NCBI GenBank assembly: GCA_938084845.1
Contig: CALKEB010000004.1
Span: forward strand, 62,001 to 126,000
Direction: 5' to 3'
Length of the DNA: 64,000 bases
From: an uncultured Polaribacter sp.
GTDB lineage: Bacteria > Bacteroidota > Bacteroidia > Flavobacteriales > Flavobacteriaceae
Shown here: positions 33,817-43,423 of the stretch, one piece after another
Numbering within the stretch: the first letter of the stretch is position 1
How the letters are laid out: each line of letters begins with the position of its first letter
Notes under the pieces: model-generated
Databases searched by the model: none
What the model was told of the DNA's origin: nothing
Seen by the model: only the letters and a program-made list of their open reading frames with translations
Program-made: the position numbers and the translations under genes

Positions 33817-35385
33817 ATGGAATCAATCATACTACCCATTGTATTGGGTGTTTTAATAGGAGTTGCAATAGGTTTTATTGTTTTTAAAGCTATTGAAAAA
33901 TCGAAAGGAAAAAAAGTTTTAAATAGCACAAGAAAGGAAGCTAGTGCCATTTTAAAAGAGGCAAAAATTGATGCAGAATCAATAAAAAAAGATAAAATAC
34001 TACAGGCTAAAGAAAAGTTTATAGAGCTAAAGTCTGAACACGAAAAGGTTATTTTATCTAGAGAAAAGAAAATTTCTGAAGTAGAAAAAAGAATTCGAGA
34101 TAGAGAATCTAAAGTAGCTTCTGAACTTGATAAAAATAAAAGACTAAATCAGTCTCTAGAACAAAAAGAAAAAGACTACGATTTTAAATTAGACTTTTTA
34201 GATAAAAAAGAGAACGAATTAGAAAAAATGCATAAAAGACATGTAGATATGCTAGAACAAATCTCTGGATTATCTGCTGAGGAAGCAAAAAAAGAATTGG
34301 TAAGTTCTTTAAAAGACGAAGCTAAAACTGAAGCAATGGCTTTTATTCAAACTTCTATTGAAGAGGCAAAACTTACTGCAGAGCAAGAAGCTAGAAAAGT
34401 AGTTTTAGGAACTATACAAAGAGTAGGGGTAGAACAAGCAGTAGAAAATTGTGTTTCTGTTTTTAACTTAGAGTCAGACGATGTTAAAGGAAGAATTATT
34501 GGAAGAGAAGGGCGTAACATTAGAGCTCTTGAGGCTGCAACTGGGGTAGAAATAATTGTTGATGATACACCAGAAGCTATCATTTTATCTTGTTTTGATC
34601 CTGTTAGAAGAGAAATAGCTCGTTTATCAATGCACAAATTAGTGACAGACGGTAGAATACATCCAGCACGAATAGAAGAGATCGTTAAAAAAACAGAAAA
34701 ACAAATTTCTCAAGAAATTATTGAAGTTGGTAAAAGAACAGTCATCGATCTTGGGATTCATGGATTACATCCAGAATTAGTAAAAGCTGTTGGTAGAATG
34801 AAATACCGTTCTTCTTACGGTCAAAATCTATTACAGCACTCAAGAGAAGTTGCAAATTTATGTGGAATTATGGCTGCAGAAATGGGACTGAATTCCAAAG
34901 TTGCTAAAAGAGCAGGTTTGTTACATGATATCGGAAAAGTACCAGATGCAGAAAGCGAATTACCTCATGCTTTGTTAGGTATGGAGTGGGCTGAAAAGTA
35001 TGGTGAAAAGCCAGATGTATGTAACGCTATTGGTGCCCATCATGATGAAATAGAAATGAAAAGTTTAATATCTCCAATCGTACAAGTTTGTGATGCTATT
35101 TCAGGAGCTAGACCAGGAGCTAGACGTCAAGTATTAGATTCTTACATACAAAGGCTTAAAGATTTGGAAGCGATTGCTTTTGGTTTTACAGGAGTTCAAA
35201 AAGCTTATGCAATTCAAGCTGGTAGAGAGTTAAGAGTTATGGTAGAAAGCACTAAAGTTAATGATACCAAAGCGTCTGAATTGTCTTTCAATATTTCACA
35301 AAAAATACAGAATGATATGACGTATCCAGGTCAAGTAAAAGTAACTGTAATTAGAGAAACCAGAGCTGTAAACGTAGCAAAGTAA
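33817..35385 (+). CDS. rny: Ribonuclease Y
   Basis: A 522-residue membrane-anchored endoribonuclease that initiates mRNA decay. It has an N-terminal transmembrane helix (about 4-26), a long coiled coil (30-180), a KH domain with [15 protein letters not shown] and an HD domain with [12 protein letters not shown] and [10 protein letters not shown]. Length and order match the family. It follows the 6S RNA and ends at a bidirectional terminator shared with xerD. Confidence 0.96.
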   Translation: MESIILPIVLGVLIGVAIGFIVFKAIEKSKGKKVLNSTRKEASAILKEAKIDAESIKKDKILQAKEKFIELKSEHEKVILSREKKISEVEKRIRDRESKVASELDKNKRLNQSLEQKEKDYDFKLDFLDKKENELEKMHKRHVDMLEQISGLSAEEAKKELVSSLKDEAKTEAMAFIQTSIEEAKLTAEQEARKVVLGTIQRVGVEQAVENCVSVFNLESDDVKGRIIGREGRNIRALEAATGVEIIVDDTPEAIILSCFDPVRREIARLSMHKLVTDGRIHPARIEEIVKKTEKQISQEIIEVGKRTVIDLGIHGLHPELVKAVGRMKYRSSYGQNLLQHSREVANLCGIMAAEMGLNSKVAKRAGLLHDIGKVPDAESELPHALLGMEWAEKYGEKPDVCNAIGAHHDEIEMKSLISPIVQVCDAISGARPGARRQVLDSYIQRLKDLEAIAFGFTGVQKAYAIQAGRELRVMVESTKVNDTKASELSFNISQKIQNDMTYPGQVKVTVIRETRAVNVAK

Positions 35386-35408
35386 TTTTTTAAAAAAGAA
35401 TAAAAATG

Positions 35409-35429
35409 CCTCACTTTGTGAGGTTTTTT
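35409..35429. terminator. Bidirectional rho-independent terminator between rny and xerD
   Basis: CCTCAC-TTT-GTGAGG (35409-35423) followed by six Ts on the plus strand, with A-rich sequence on the other side. It serves rny and probably the convergent recombinase gene, whose stop codon lies at its edge. Confidence 0.75.
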
Positions 35430-36324
35430 ATTTTCTAGGGTGGTATGTTTCTACAACCTCCTTTAGATAGCTATTATCTAAATGGACATATACCTCTGTT
35501 GTAGTAATACTTTCGTGACCTAACATCTGTTGTATTGCTCTCAGATCGGCACCATTTTTTAACAAATGAGTTGCAAAAGAATGCCTTAATGTATGTGGGC
35601 TTATTTTTTTATTTAAATTAATCTTTATAGCCAATTGCTTTAAAATAGTAAAAATCATTTGTCTTGTAAGCGCTTTTCCTCTTCTATTAAGAAAAAGTGT
35701 GTCTTCAAAACCTTTTTGTGGTTTTACACTATTTCTTAAAGTATTTATATAATAGATAATATATTTTTGTGCATTATAATGAATGGGAACAAAACGTTCT
35801 TTATTTCCTTTACCTGTTACTTTTATAAATCCTTCCTCAAAAAAAAGATCTGAAATTTTTAAATTAATAAGCTCGCTTACACGAAGCCCACAACTGTATA
35901 GGGTTTCAATAATAGTTTTATTGCGTTCTCCTTGAGGGTGAGTTAAATCTATAGCAGAAATTAAACTATTAATATCCTCTTCAGAGAGAGTATCAGGTAG
36001 TTTTATACCAATTTTAGGGCTCTCGATTAAATCAGTTGGATTCGTTTTTCTATACTCTTCAAAAACCAAATAATCAAAAAAGCTACGCAATCCAGAAATT
36101 AACCTAGCCTGACTCTTTGAATTTATTTCTTTTGCCTTTTGATAAATAAATTCTTGTATTATTTTTTTATCAATAGTTATTGGGCTTAATGTAATATCAT
36201 TTGCAGATAAAAAATGAATTAGCTTTTCTAAATCTCTAGTGTAACTATCTATTGTGTTTTTAGAGAGTCCTCTTTCTATTTTTAAGAATAATTGATAATC
36301 ATGAAGTGCATTTTTCCATTTCAT
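35428..36324 (-). CDS. xerD: Tyrosine recombinase XerD-type
   Basis: A 298-residue site-specific recombinase. The N-terminal SAM-like DNA-binding domain spans about 1-90 and the catalytic domain about 105-295. The catalytic set is complete: R148 (GLRVSE), K172, H244 and R247 (HTLRHS), H270 (LGHES) and Y279. This is the length and spacing of the housekeeping XerC/XerD that resolves chromosome dimers at dif. No mobile-element genes lie near it, so a housekeeping role is favoured. Confidence 0.9.
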   Translation of the reverse strand: MKWKNALHDYQLFLKIERGLSKNTIDSYTRDLEKLIHFLSANDITLSPITIDKKIIQEFIYQKAKEINSKSQARLISGLRSFFDYLVFEEYRKTNPTDLIESPKIGIKLPDTLSEEDINSLISAIDLTHPQGERNKTIIETLYSCGLRVSELINLKISDLFFEEGFIKVTGKGNKERFVPIHYNAQKYIIYYINTLRNSVKPQKGFEDTLFLNRRGKALTRQMIFTILKQLAIKINLNKKISPHTLRHSFATHLLKNGADLRAIQQMLGHESITTTEVYVHLDNSYLKEVVETYHPRK

Positions 36325-36398
36325 TTTATAAAATTACAATTAATATTTTACCTTTAAGAGTAGTTTTGGTTAGAAATGGTCTTTTAACAAAATAATTG

Positions 36399-36406
36399 TA
36401 TTTTTG
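36399..36406 (+). promoter_or_regulatory. Candidate -7 promoter box for aroQ
   Basis: TATTTTTG matches the Bacteroidota -7 consensus and ends 5 bp before the aroQ ATG at 36412, so the transcript would be nearly leaderless. No TTG box lies at 17-23 bp. Support is from the box and position only. Confidence 0.3.
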
Positions 36407-36411
36407 AACTT

Positions 36412-36825
36412 ATGAAATTACTAATTATAAATGGCCCAAACCTTAATTTATTAGGTAAGCGAGAACCTGAAATTTATGGTTCTGAAACATTTCAAGATTT
36501 TTTCTCTAAACTGCAATCAAAATACACAGCTTTAGAACTATCTTACTATCAATCTAACATAGAAGGAGAATTGATTGATAAATTGCATGAGGCTGGTTTT
36601 AGTTATGATGGTATCATTTTAAATGCTGCAGCTTACACACATACATCTGTTGGTATTGGAGATGCTGTAAAGAGTATACAGACTCCTGTAGTAGAGCTTC
36701 ATATTTCAAATATTCATGCACGAGAAGATTTTAGGCATAAAAGTTTTATAGCTCCAGCAGCAAAAGGAGTTCTATTTGGTTTTGGTTTAAAAGGGTATGA
36801 ACTTGCAATTCAAAGCTTTTTATAA
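36412..36825 (+). CDS. aroQ: 3-dehydroquinate dehydratase, type II
   Basis: A 137-residue shikimate-pathway enzyme converting 3-dehydroquinate to 3-dehydroshikimate. NGPNLNLLGKREPEIYG carries the arginine and tyrosine of the active-site lid. ILNAAAYTHTSVGIGDA and ELHISNIHAREDFR hold the substrate-binding asparagine and the catalytic histidine. Full length for the dodecameric type II family. It stands alone, divergent from xerD. Confidence 0.95.
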   Translation: MKLLIINGPNLNLLGKREPEIYGSETFQDFFSKLQSKYTALELSYYQSNIEGELIDKLHEAGFSYDGIILNAAAYTHTSVGIGDAVKSIQTPVVELHISNIHAREDFRHKSFIAPAAKGVLFGFGLKGYELAIQSFL

Positions 36826-36828
36826 AGC

Positions 36829-37293
36829 TTACAGGGTAATTTCCATTTTTATATTAGCTCTCCCATAATGCACTTCTTTTTCTAAAGGTATTTCTATAAA
36901 TCCTAACTTTTTATAAAGGTAAATGGCAGTTTCTAAAGATCTATGAGAATAAAGTATGATGTTTTTCCACCCTTTTTGTCTTCCAAATGAAATACAGTGC
37001 TTTACTAAGCCATGACCAATTTTTAATCCTTGAAATTTTGAATCTACGGCCATTTTACTCAGTTCATAAAAATCGTTTTGTTTTATCAAAGAAACAACCC
37101 CTACAACTTCTGAATTATAAAGTGCAAAAAATATAAACCCTCCAGAATCTAAAATACACTTTTTGGGGTCGCTTAAAACTTTTTCATCGTAAGGTTCTAT
37201 GTAAAAATATTTTTTTAACCAAGCTGCATTTAATATGTAAAAAAAGTTGGAATAGATTTCTTTATAAGGAACTATTTCTAAGTTATTTGCCAT
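36829..37293 (-). CDS. GNAT-family N-acetyltransferase
   Basis: A 154-residue GNAT protein. The acetyl-CoA motif lies in VDSKFQGLKIGHGLVKHCI and a typical C-terminal strand in KLGFIEIPLEKEVHYGRANIKMEI. The substrate cannot be told; proteins of this size modify small amines or protein N-termini. It lies 11 bp downstream of the DUF4105 gene on the same strand. Confidence 0.85.
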   Translation of the reverse strand: MANNLEIVPYKEIYSNFFYILNAAWLKKYFYIEPYDEKVLSDPKKCILDSGGFIFFALYNSEVVGVVSLIKQNDFYELSKMAVDSKFQGLKIGHGLVKHCISFGRQKGWKNIILYSHRSLETAIYLYKKLGFIEIPLEKEVHYGRANIKMEITL

Positions 37294-37304
37294 GCTATTA
37301 TTCT

Positions 37305-38477
37305 TTAAACTTTATAAAAATGACTTAGATACACATATCTGAAAAATAATGCAACTAACAAAGGAATGGCAGCCAAAGGAAATTGTTGTATCCCAACAAT
37401 CCAAAAAACAGGTATAAGTAACAACAATATCATTAATACTTTAAAGTAAATGTGTAGCAATACAACGTTGTCTTTTTTAATCATAAGAAATGAAATAATT
37501 GTATTGGGTGCAAAGGCCCATAGAATATTAAAATTATTTGGGGTAGTAGAATGATCGGTAAAGAACCAAAGAAATAAAAGTAATACTCCTACAGCTCCTG
37601 AACTAAAAAGTACTGTAAAATCTAAAATAGCAGCTCTTTTTTTATGTTTATAATCTAAAAAAGTAAAAATAAGAACTATAATACAAAAACAACTAAATAC
37701 CAAAAAAGGGCTTAAAAGGATTGGTCGTATTTTGGCTTCTTTAAAATCTAGAATAGTAGTTTCTTTTTCAACTAGGTTTTCAGTTGAACTTTTTATAAAC
37801 CGCTGACTATCTTTAAATGTTTTATGCACGTAGTCTGGCAAATACATGTATTCTCTAAAAGTAATTTCTTTATCCAATACATTTCCTAGTGCTAAATTAA
37901 TTCCAAAACTTCCCCAAGTATTCCATGGAATTTCTTTATTCATTAATACTCTAAGGGATTTGTTTTTAGTTAAGTTGTTTGTATTCCAAAGTAATTTATT
38001 ACCAAGAATATGCTCTACAATATCTCTTAATTTTGTTGCACAATTGTTATAATAGGGGTCATAAAAATAGGAAGCATTTTTTGGAGAAGCATTTCTTTCT
38101 AAATACATAAAAAAAGATTGTTTCTCTTCAGGTGTTAAACGCAAAGTTTGCTCTTTTACCCAACGTTTGTCTTGGTGATAACTTCTTAAAAAATATTCGA
38201 ATTTATACCTACCTAGTTTATAGATCAATTTACCTTTTGTAAAATTTGAATAAAAATTAGGTGCATTAAAATCAAACATCCCATAATTGTAAATCAAATC
38301 TAACTGCAACATTGGATCTTTAACTCTAATCGCTGAATGACCAAAAGCTTCATATAGCTCAGAGCCAGGACCTGCTGTAATAATACTTATCTCTGCATAG
38401 GTAGAAAGTTGCACTTGTGCTATGGTATTTTTTAGCACAAACAAGAATACCAAATAAATAAAATATTTTTTTTTCAT
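37305..38477 (-). CDS. DUF4105 (Lnb N-terminal domain) membrane protein
   Basis: A 390-residue protein with a signal peptide (1-20, ending TIAQ), a periplasmic DUF4105/Lnb-like domain (about 22-235) and four or five C-terminal membrane helices (about 255-385). The domain shows GPGSELYEAFGHSAIRV, YNYGMFDFNAPNFY and YYNNCATKLRDI, placing a histidine and a cysteine as in Lnb. Lnb of Gram-positive bacteria makes lyso-form lipoproteins, so lipoprotein modification is possible but unproven here. It is followed by the GNAT gene and preceded 5 bp upstream by the PorV-like gene. Confidence 0.8.
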   Translation of the reverse strand: MKKKYFIYLVFLFVLKNTIAQVQLSTYAEISIITAGPGSELYEAFGHSAIRVKDPMLQLDLIYNYGMFDFNAPNFYSNFTKGKLIYKLGRYKFEYFLRSYHQDKRWVKEQTLRLTPEEKQSFFMYLERNASPKNASYFYDPYYNNCATKLRDIVEHILGNKLLWNTNNLTKNKSLRVLMNKEIPWNTWGSFGINLALGNVLDKEITFREYMYLPDYVHKTFKDSQRFIKSSTENLVEKETTILDFKEAKIRPILLSPFLVFSCFCIIVLIFTFLDYKHKKRAAILDFTVLFSSGAVGVLLLFLWFFTDHSTTPNNFNILWAFAPNTIISFLMIKKDNVVLLHIYFKVLMILLLLIPVFWIVGIQQFPLAAIPLLVALFFRYVYLSHFYKV

Positions 38478-38482
38478 ATAAA

Positions 38483-39592
38483 TTATCTTCTAAAGAAAGA
38501 ATAATCAAAAGTTAACGAAAAGATGTTAGAGTATAAGGCATTTCCTACACTTCCAATATTTGTGAGTGCATAATCTACATGTATGCCCTTGTAGTTAAAG
38601 CCAACACCAAAATTAGGTTGCATTGATAGTGATTTGGAATTATCGAAGGCTGTTGTATTTTGAAAATTACCAACGCCTACTCTTAAAAAAACAAATTTCT
38701 CGTAATCTACTTGAAATCCTAATGCTGGATCTATACTTATGAATTCAGACGAAAAAACATCATTAGTCTGTTCAAAACGCATGTTAAGGTCAATTTCGGA
38801 TAATAAATTAAAAAAGCGTCCAATTCTCCAATATTTTGCAACACCAAATTGTAATTTAGGTTTTGTAATTTCTGTGGTTTCGGGTAATTCTTGATTTTGA
38901 CCTGGAATGGAATTACTAATACTTTCAAAAGCTTCATCATTTATTGACCAAGTATTGTATGTAGTCGTTATATCTCTAGCCATAAGGCCAAATTTCCATG
39001 AATTCCGTTCAAATTGAAGACCAATATCAAAACCAAAACCCCAAGAAGCTGCAAAATCTCCAATAATTCTTCGAATTATTTTAGCATTCACTCCTATTTT
39101 TAAATCCTTAAATATTAAATTTTTGGCATAAGAAAAATTAAATGCATAATCTGCTGCAGAAAATAAACTTATTCGATTAAAATCGATATTACCATCATTA
39201 TCAATTAAGGCAGTAGTATTTAAGATATCATCTACACCAAAACGAATAATAGAAATACCAAGTGCACTTTCTTTATCTATAGGTATTGCAAAAGCAGCAT
39301 GATTATAGTTTGCAATTCCTGCAAAATATGAAGAATGCATTAAAGAACCTTGGTAGTCTTCGATACCAACTAATCCAGCAGGATTCCAATAGGTTGCATT
39401 TACGTTATTTGTTGTAGCAACAACACTTTTACTCATACCTAATGCAGCTGCATCAACGCCAATATTTAAAAATTCGTTCGAATAATTACGAAATGCTTGT
39501 GCATTGGTAAATAAAGAAATTAAAATAAAAAAGAGGAATAATCTGTATTTCACGTAATTAAATCTAAATTTTAACAAATATCGAAAAACCAA
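38483..39592 (-). CDS. PorV/PorQ-family outer-membrane protein
   Basis: A 369-residue exported beta-barrel protein. A hydrophobic signal segment ends near TNAQA (about residue 33). The first mature strand, NEFLNIGVDAAALGMSKSVVATTNNVNATYWNPAGLVGI, is characteristic of the PorV/PorQ/FadL-like family, and the C-terminus ends in aromatic residues (SFFRR). PorV shuttles type IX secretion substrates to the surface attachment complex. This copy has no por operon neighbours, so it is a family member and not necessarily PorV itself. An internal start closer to the signal is possible. Confidence 0.8.
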   Translation of the reverse strand: MVFRYLLKFRFNYVKYRLFLFFILISLFTNAQAFRNYSNEFLNIGVDAAALGMSKSVVATTNNVNATYWNPAGLVGIEDYQGSLMHSSYFAGIANYNHAAFAIPIDKESALGISIIRFGVDDILNTTALIDNDGNIDFNRISLFSAADYAFNFSYAKNLIFKDLKIGVNAKIIRRIIGDFAASWGFGFDIGLQFERNSWKFGLMARDITTTYNTWSINDEAFESISNSIPGQNQELPETTEITKPKLQFGVAKYWRIGRFFNLLSEIDLNMRFEQTNDVFSSEFISIDPALGFQVDYEKFVFLRVGVGNFQNTTAFDNSKSLSMQPNFGVGFNYKGIHVDYALTNIGSVGNALYSNIFSLTFDYSFFRR

Positions 39593-39610
39593 CTAGAATA
39601 ACTCTTTTTT

Positions 39611-40606
39611 TTAACAGTTATTGTTATAGGTAGTACTAATGATTTTTGTTTTTATAAATTTAAGAATTCTTTTTTGTAGCCAATTATTTTCATCTTTTTT
39701 AAATGAAGAGATAAACCCACAGTGTCCCCCATAATTTGGTGTTTCAAGAAAGAAAAAATCTGATTCTTTGGCTTCTTCATTTGGGAAACATTCTTTAGAT
39801 AAAAAACTATCATCTTTAGCATTTATAAGTAATGTGGGTACCTTTATTTTTGAAATATAAGGTTTAGAACTAGCTTTTTCCCAATAGTCTTCAGGGCTTT
39901 TAAACCCAAATACAGGAACAGTATATAAATGTTCCAGATGTTTAAATTTAGAAGCTTTAAGAAGTTTTACAGTATCTAATCTATATTCTGGGAATTTGAT
40001 GGCTTTGTTTAGTATTTTGTTCTTCATTGTTTTAAAAAATGCACCCATATAAAGTTTATTTTCTAATTTTTCTAATTTCTTTTCAGCAGCTGCAATATCT
40101 ATTGGTACAGAGCAAGTAATTGCTCCTTTAATCTTAGAAGATATTGTTTTGCCTTTTTCGCCTAGGTATTTTAATGTTAAATTCCCCCCTAAACTAAAGC
40201 CAATTAGTACTATTGATGTATAGGTGTACTTATTTAAAATATAATTGATTACAAAATCAAGATCATCAGTTTTACCACTATGATACGTTGCTAATAAATT
40301 GTTATCTTCTCCACTACAACCTCTTAAATTAATACAAACAGCATCTATAGCATTTCTGTTAAGGTGTTTTATATTAGAAGTGATGTAATGCGAGTTAGAA
40401 CTTCCCTCTAAACCATGAATTAATAAGGCTAAGGTTGAAGAACCAACTTTAGAAAAATCTAAATCAATAAAGTCTTTATCCCATGTTTCAATACGTTCTC
40501 TTTTATAATTTATTAAATCTTTCAAAAATAAAGGGCCATAAATAGTGCTAAAATGTCCATTATTAAAAGGAAAAATAGGGGAGAAGGTTGAGGTTAGTAT
40601 CGGCAT
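39611..40606 (-). CDS. YheT-family alpha/beta hydrolase
   Basis: A 331-residue alpha/beta-fold hydrolase. The oxyanion segment LIHGLEGSSNSHY, nucleophile elbow GFSLGGN (Ser), acid NAKDDSF and final histidine in YGGHCGFIS form a complete triad. The N-terminal FPFNNGHFSTIY fits the YheT/ABHD1-3 group of putative esterases. The physiological ester is unknown. Confidence 0.88.
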   Translation of the reverse strand: MPILTSTFSPIFPFNNGHFSTIYGPLFLKDLINYKRERIETWDKDFIDLDFSKVGSSTLALLIHGLEGSSNSHYITSNIKHLNRNAIDAVCINLRGCSGEDNNLLATYHSGKTDDLDFVINYILNKYTYTSIVLIGFSLGGNLTLKYLGEKGKTISSKIKGAITCSVPIDIAAAEKKLEKLENKLYMGAFFKTMKNKILNKAIKFPEYRLDTVKLLKASKFKHLEHLYTVPVFGFKSPEDYWEKASSKPYISKIKVPTLLINAKDDSFLSKECFPNEEAKESDFFFLETPNYGGHCGFISSFKKDENNWLQKRILKFIKTKIISTTYNNNC

Positions 40607-40704
40607 AATTTTTTATCTACAACAAATATCTTAAAAAAAATAACAATATAGAAAACAACCACATTTGCTTTTAGTACATTAGCAACGTTAAAAAAAGTGT
40701 AGGA

Positions 40705-41433
40705 ATGAAAGTTAAAAATTATATTCCCAATATACTTACATTGGGAAATCTTTTATGTGGAACTATAGCAACCATTTATGCAATTTATGAAGATTTTAAT
40801 TCAGCAGCAGTATTTGTATTAATTGGTATTCTTCTAGATTTTTTTGATGGTTTTGTGGCGCGTTTGTTAAAGGTTTCTGGAGATTTAGGAAAACAATTGG
40901 ATTCTTTAGCAGACATGGTTACAAGTGGAGTAGTTCCTGGATTAATTATGTTTCAGTTAATCAATGCAAACTCTGAAATTATTGGCATTAATAATGAATT
41001 TTTATTAAATGATTCGCTTTTTGGTTTAGTCTTAACATTAGGCGCTTGTTATCGATTAGCGAAATTTAATCTAGATACGAGACAGTCAGATTCTTTTATT
41101 GGACTACCAACACCTGCAATGTGCTTATTCGTTATTTCATTACCTTTAATACAAGAAAATTCAAATTTACATGTAGTAGAAAATTTATTAGAGAGTAATT
41201 ACTTTTTAATTGGAATTACACTTTTATTAACTTTTTTAATGAATGCAGAAATCTCTTTATTTTCTCTAAAATTTAAGGAATATTCTTTTGCGAAAAATTA
41301 TATTAAATATGTGTTTATTATAGTATCTATTTTAATGATTATAGGACTACAATACATTTCAATACCATTAATAATTTTGTTATACATAATAATTTCTGTA
41401 CTCCAGAATTATAAAACTAAAGAGGTATCTTAA
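40705..41433 (+). CDS. pssA: CDP-diacylglycerol-serine O-phosphatidyltransferase
   Basis: A 242-residue integral membrane enzyme making phosphatidylserine, the precursor of phosphatidylethanolamine. The CDP-alcohol phosphotransferase motif appears as LLDFFDGFVARLL followed by GDLGKQLDSLADM. About seven or eight membrane helices span the remainder. Size and start (NYIPNILTLGNLLCG) match the Bacteroidota type. It converges on lptB. Confidence 0.95.
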   Translation: MKVKNYIPNILTLGNLLCGTIATIYAIYEDFNSAAVFVLIGILLDFFDGFVARLLKVSGDLGKQLDSLADMVTSGVVPGLIMFQLINANSEIIGINNEFLLNDSLFGLVLTLGACYRLAKFNLDTRQSDSFIGLPTPAMCLFVISLPLIQENSNLHVVENLLESNYFLIGITLLLTFLMNAEISLFSLKFKEYSFAKNYIKYVFIIVSILMIIGLQYISIPLIILLYIIISVLQNYKTKEVS

Positions 41434-41448
41434 AAAATAATTATTTTT

Positions 41449-42189
41449 TTATTGAAAAATTTTTTTCTTTTTCAACTCAAAATCTTTTCCTAAATAAACT
41501 TTTCTAACCATTTCGTCTGCAGCCAATTCTTCTGGCGTTCCTTCTTTTAGGATACTACCATTATACATTAAATAAGTTTTATCTGTTATGGCTAAAGTTG
41601 CTTGCACATCATGATCTGTAATTAAAATTCCAATGTTTTTATTTTTAAGTTGAGCAACTATACTTTGTATATCTTCTACAGCAATAGGATCTACACCTGC
41701 AAAAGGTTCATCTAACAAAATAAAATTTGGATCAGACGCTAGGCATCTAGCAATTTCTGTTCTTCTACGTTCACCACCAGAGAGTAAATCTCCTCTATTT
41801 TTACGAACATGGCCAATATTAAATTCTTCAATCAAAGACTCTAATTTAATTTTTTGTTCTTTTTTAGACAAATCAGTAAATTGTAATACAGACATAATGT
41901 TGTCTTCTACAGATAACTTACGAAAAACAGAGGCCTCTTGCGCTAAATAACCTATTCCTTTTTGAGCTCTTTTATACATAGGATCTTTGGTTATATCTTG
42001 ATCATTTAAATAGATATGCCCAAAATTAGGTTTTACCATACCAACAATCATATAGAAAGAAGTAGTTTTACCAGCACCATTAGGGCCTAATAGCCCTATT
42101 ATTTCTCCCTGTTGTACTTGTAAAGAAATACCTTTTACAACTTTTCTATTGCCGTAAATTTTTTGAATATTATCTGCTCGTAAAATCAT
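41449..42189 (-). CDS. lptB: LPS export ABC transporter ATP-binding protein LptB
   Basis: A 246-residue ABC ATPase that powers lipopolysaccharide extraction from the inner membrane. Walker A GPNGAGKTT, the LptB-type GYLAQEASVFRKLSV, signature LLSGGERRRTEIAR, Walker B FILLDEPFAGVDP and switch histidine ITDHD are all present. It lies in the same strand run as the kdsD gene for LPS inner-core sugar synthesis, a conserved link. Confidence 0.96.
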   Translation of the reverse strand: MILRADNIQKIYGNRKVVKGISLQVQQGEIIGLLGPNGAGKTTSFYMIVGMVKPNFGHIYLNDQDITKDPMYKRAQKGIGYLAQEASVFRKLSVEDNIMSVLQFTDLSKKEQKIKLESLIEEFNIGHVRKNRGDLLSGGERRRTEIARCLASDPNFILLDEPFAGVDPIAVEDIQSIVAQLKNKNIGILITDHDVQATLAITDKTYLMYNGSILKEGTPEELAADEMVRKVYLGKDFELKKKKIFQ

Positions 42190-42270
42190 TATTTAAGTAA
42201 GATTTTTAGTTTCTGAGTAAAAATACTTTTTATATTTTAAAACACTCTTAAGAGCATCTTAAAAGGTATT

Positions 42271-42618
42271 TTAATTTTCGTTTTCTAATGCTTCCCAATA
42301 TTCTACAGCTCTTCTTAAATGTGGAATTACAATGGTACCTCCAATTAAATTTGCAATAGAAAGTGTTTCCATTACTTCATCTTTGGTAACTCCGTTTTTC
42401 ATAGAAGCCTCTAAATGGTATTGAACACAATCATCACATCTTAAAACCATAGAGGCAACAAGACCTAGTAGTTCTTTTGTCTTAACAGGTAAATGCCCTT
42501 CTTTAAAAGCATTTGTGTCTAAATTAAATATCCTTTTGATAATTTTATTATCTGAAGCTAATATTTTATCGTTCATTCTTTGACGATAATCATTAAATTC
42601 TTTAACCTTTGTTGGCAT
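42271..42618 (-). CDS. AhpD-like carboxymuconolactone decarboxylase family protein
   Basis: A 115-residue all-helical protein. The C-x2-C-x3-H motif in LRCDDCVQYHLEA is the redox site of the AhpD-like branch, pointing to a disulfide or peroxide-linked role rather than gamma-carboxymuconolactone decarboxylation. It overlaps tatC by 17 bp, so the two are translated from one message. The partner is unknown. Confidence 0.85.
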   Translation of the reverse strand: MPTKVKEFNDYRQRMNDKILASDNKIIKRIFNLDTNAFKEGHLPVKTKELLGLVASMVLRCDDCVQYHLEASMKNGVTKDEVMETLSIANLIGGTIVIPHLRRAVEYWEALENEN

Positions 42619-43423
42619 TTTTTTCTTGATTTTTTAAAACTCTAACTGAAACTCTTATACTAATCTCGTATAATATTAATATTGGTATTGCAACAATTAC
42701 TTGACTTGCAACATCTGGAGGTGTAATAATAGCAGCTAAAATTAAGACTACTACTAATGCATGTTTTCTATATTTTCTTAAAAAATTGGGAGTAATTAAT
42801 CCAATTTTAGTTAAAAAATAAATAAGTACTGGTAATTCAAATAATACAGAAACACCTAATAACATATTGGTTACTAATCCTATGTGAGATTCTAGTGTGA
42901 AACTATTTTCTATAGCATCTGTAATTTGATAGTTGTATAAAAACTGTATTGATATCGGCGCTATTACATAAAAACTAAAAAAAACACCTATAAAAAATAA
43001 TAATGAGGCAATAAAAATAAACCCCCTAGATTTTTTAATTTCTTTTGTTGTTAATCCAGGAGCTACAAACCTCCAAATTTCCCACAATATATATGGAAAA
43101 GAAACAACTAGCCCAAGAATTAAAGAAGACCAAATGGAATTCATTAATTGTGAAGTTACTTTAATACTTTGTAATTTTTTTTCGGCAAAATTTATACTAC
43201 AAAAAGAACTGTCCATACCAAAAAGATTGAAAAAGTTACAAAACAATTCGTAGGTAATAAAATCTGGTTGTAAATGTGCTAATAGGAAATGGGTGTAAAC
43301 TTGTTTGGCAAAAACAAAAAATAAAATTGCTAATAAAAATATAGCAAGAGCACTTCTGACCAAATGCCATCTTAATTCTTCTAAATGCCCTAAGAAAGAC
43401 ATTTCTTTTTGTTGTGCAGCCAT
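42602..43423 (-). CDS. tatC: Sec-independent protein translocase TatC
   Basis: A 273-residue six-helix membrane protein that receives twin-arginine signal peptides. FLGHLEELRWHLVRS at the N-terminus, FPYILWEIWRFVAPGLTTKE and ITPPDVASQ are canonical. The first periplasmic loop (about 48-88) is longer than in E. coli, as often in Bacteroidota. tatA is not in the window. It starts directly after kdsD. Confidence 0.95.
   Translation of the reverse strand: MAAQQKEMSFLGHLEELRWHLVRSALAIFLLAILFFVFAKQVYTHFLLAHLQPDFITYELFCNFFNLFGMDSSFCSINFAEKKLQSIKVTSQLMNSIWSSLILGLVVSFPYILWEIWRFVAPGLTTKEIKKSRGFIFIASLLFFIGVFFSFYVIAPISIQFLYNYQITDAIENSFTLESHIGLVTNMLLGVSVLFELPVLIYFLTKIGLITPNFLRKYRKHALVVVLILAAIITPPDVASQVIVAIPILILYEISIRVSVRVLKNQEKNANKG

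Noticed and set aside
35428-36324. Tyrosine recombinase as a sign of an integrated element
   Set aside because: Length and residues match housekeeping XerD, neighbours are core genes, and no att repeats or cargo are seen.
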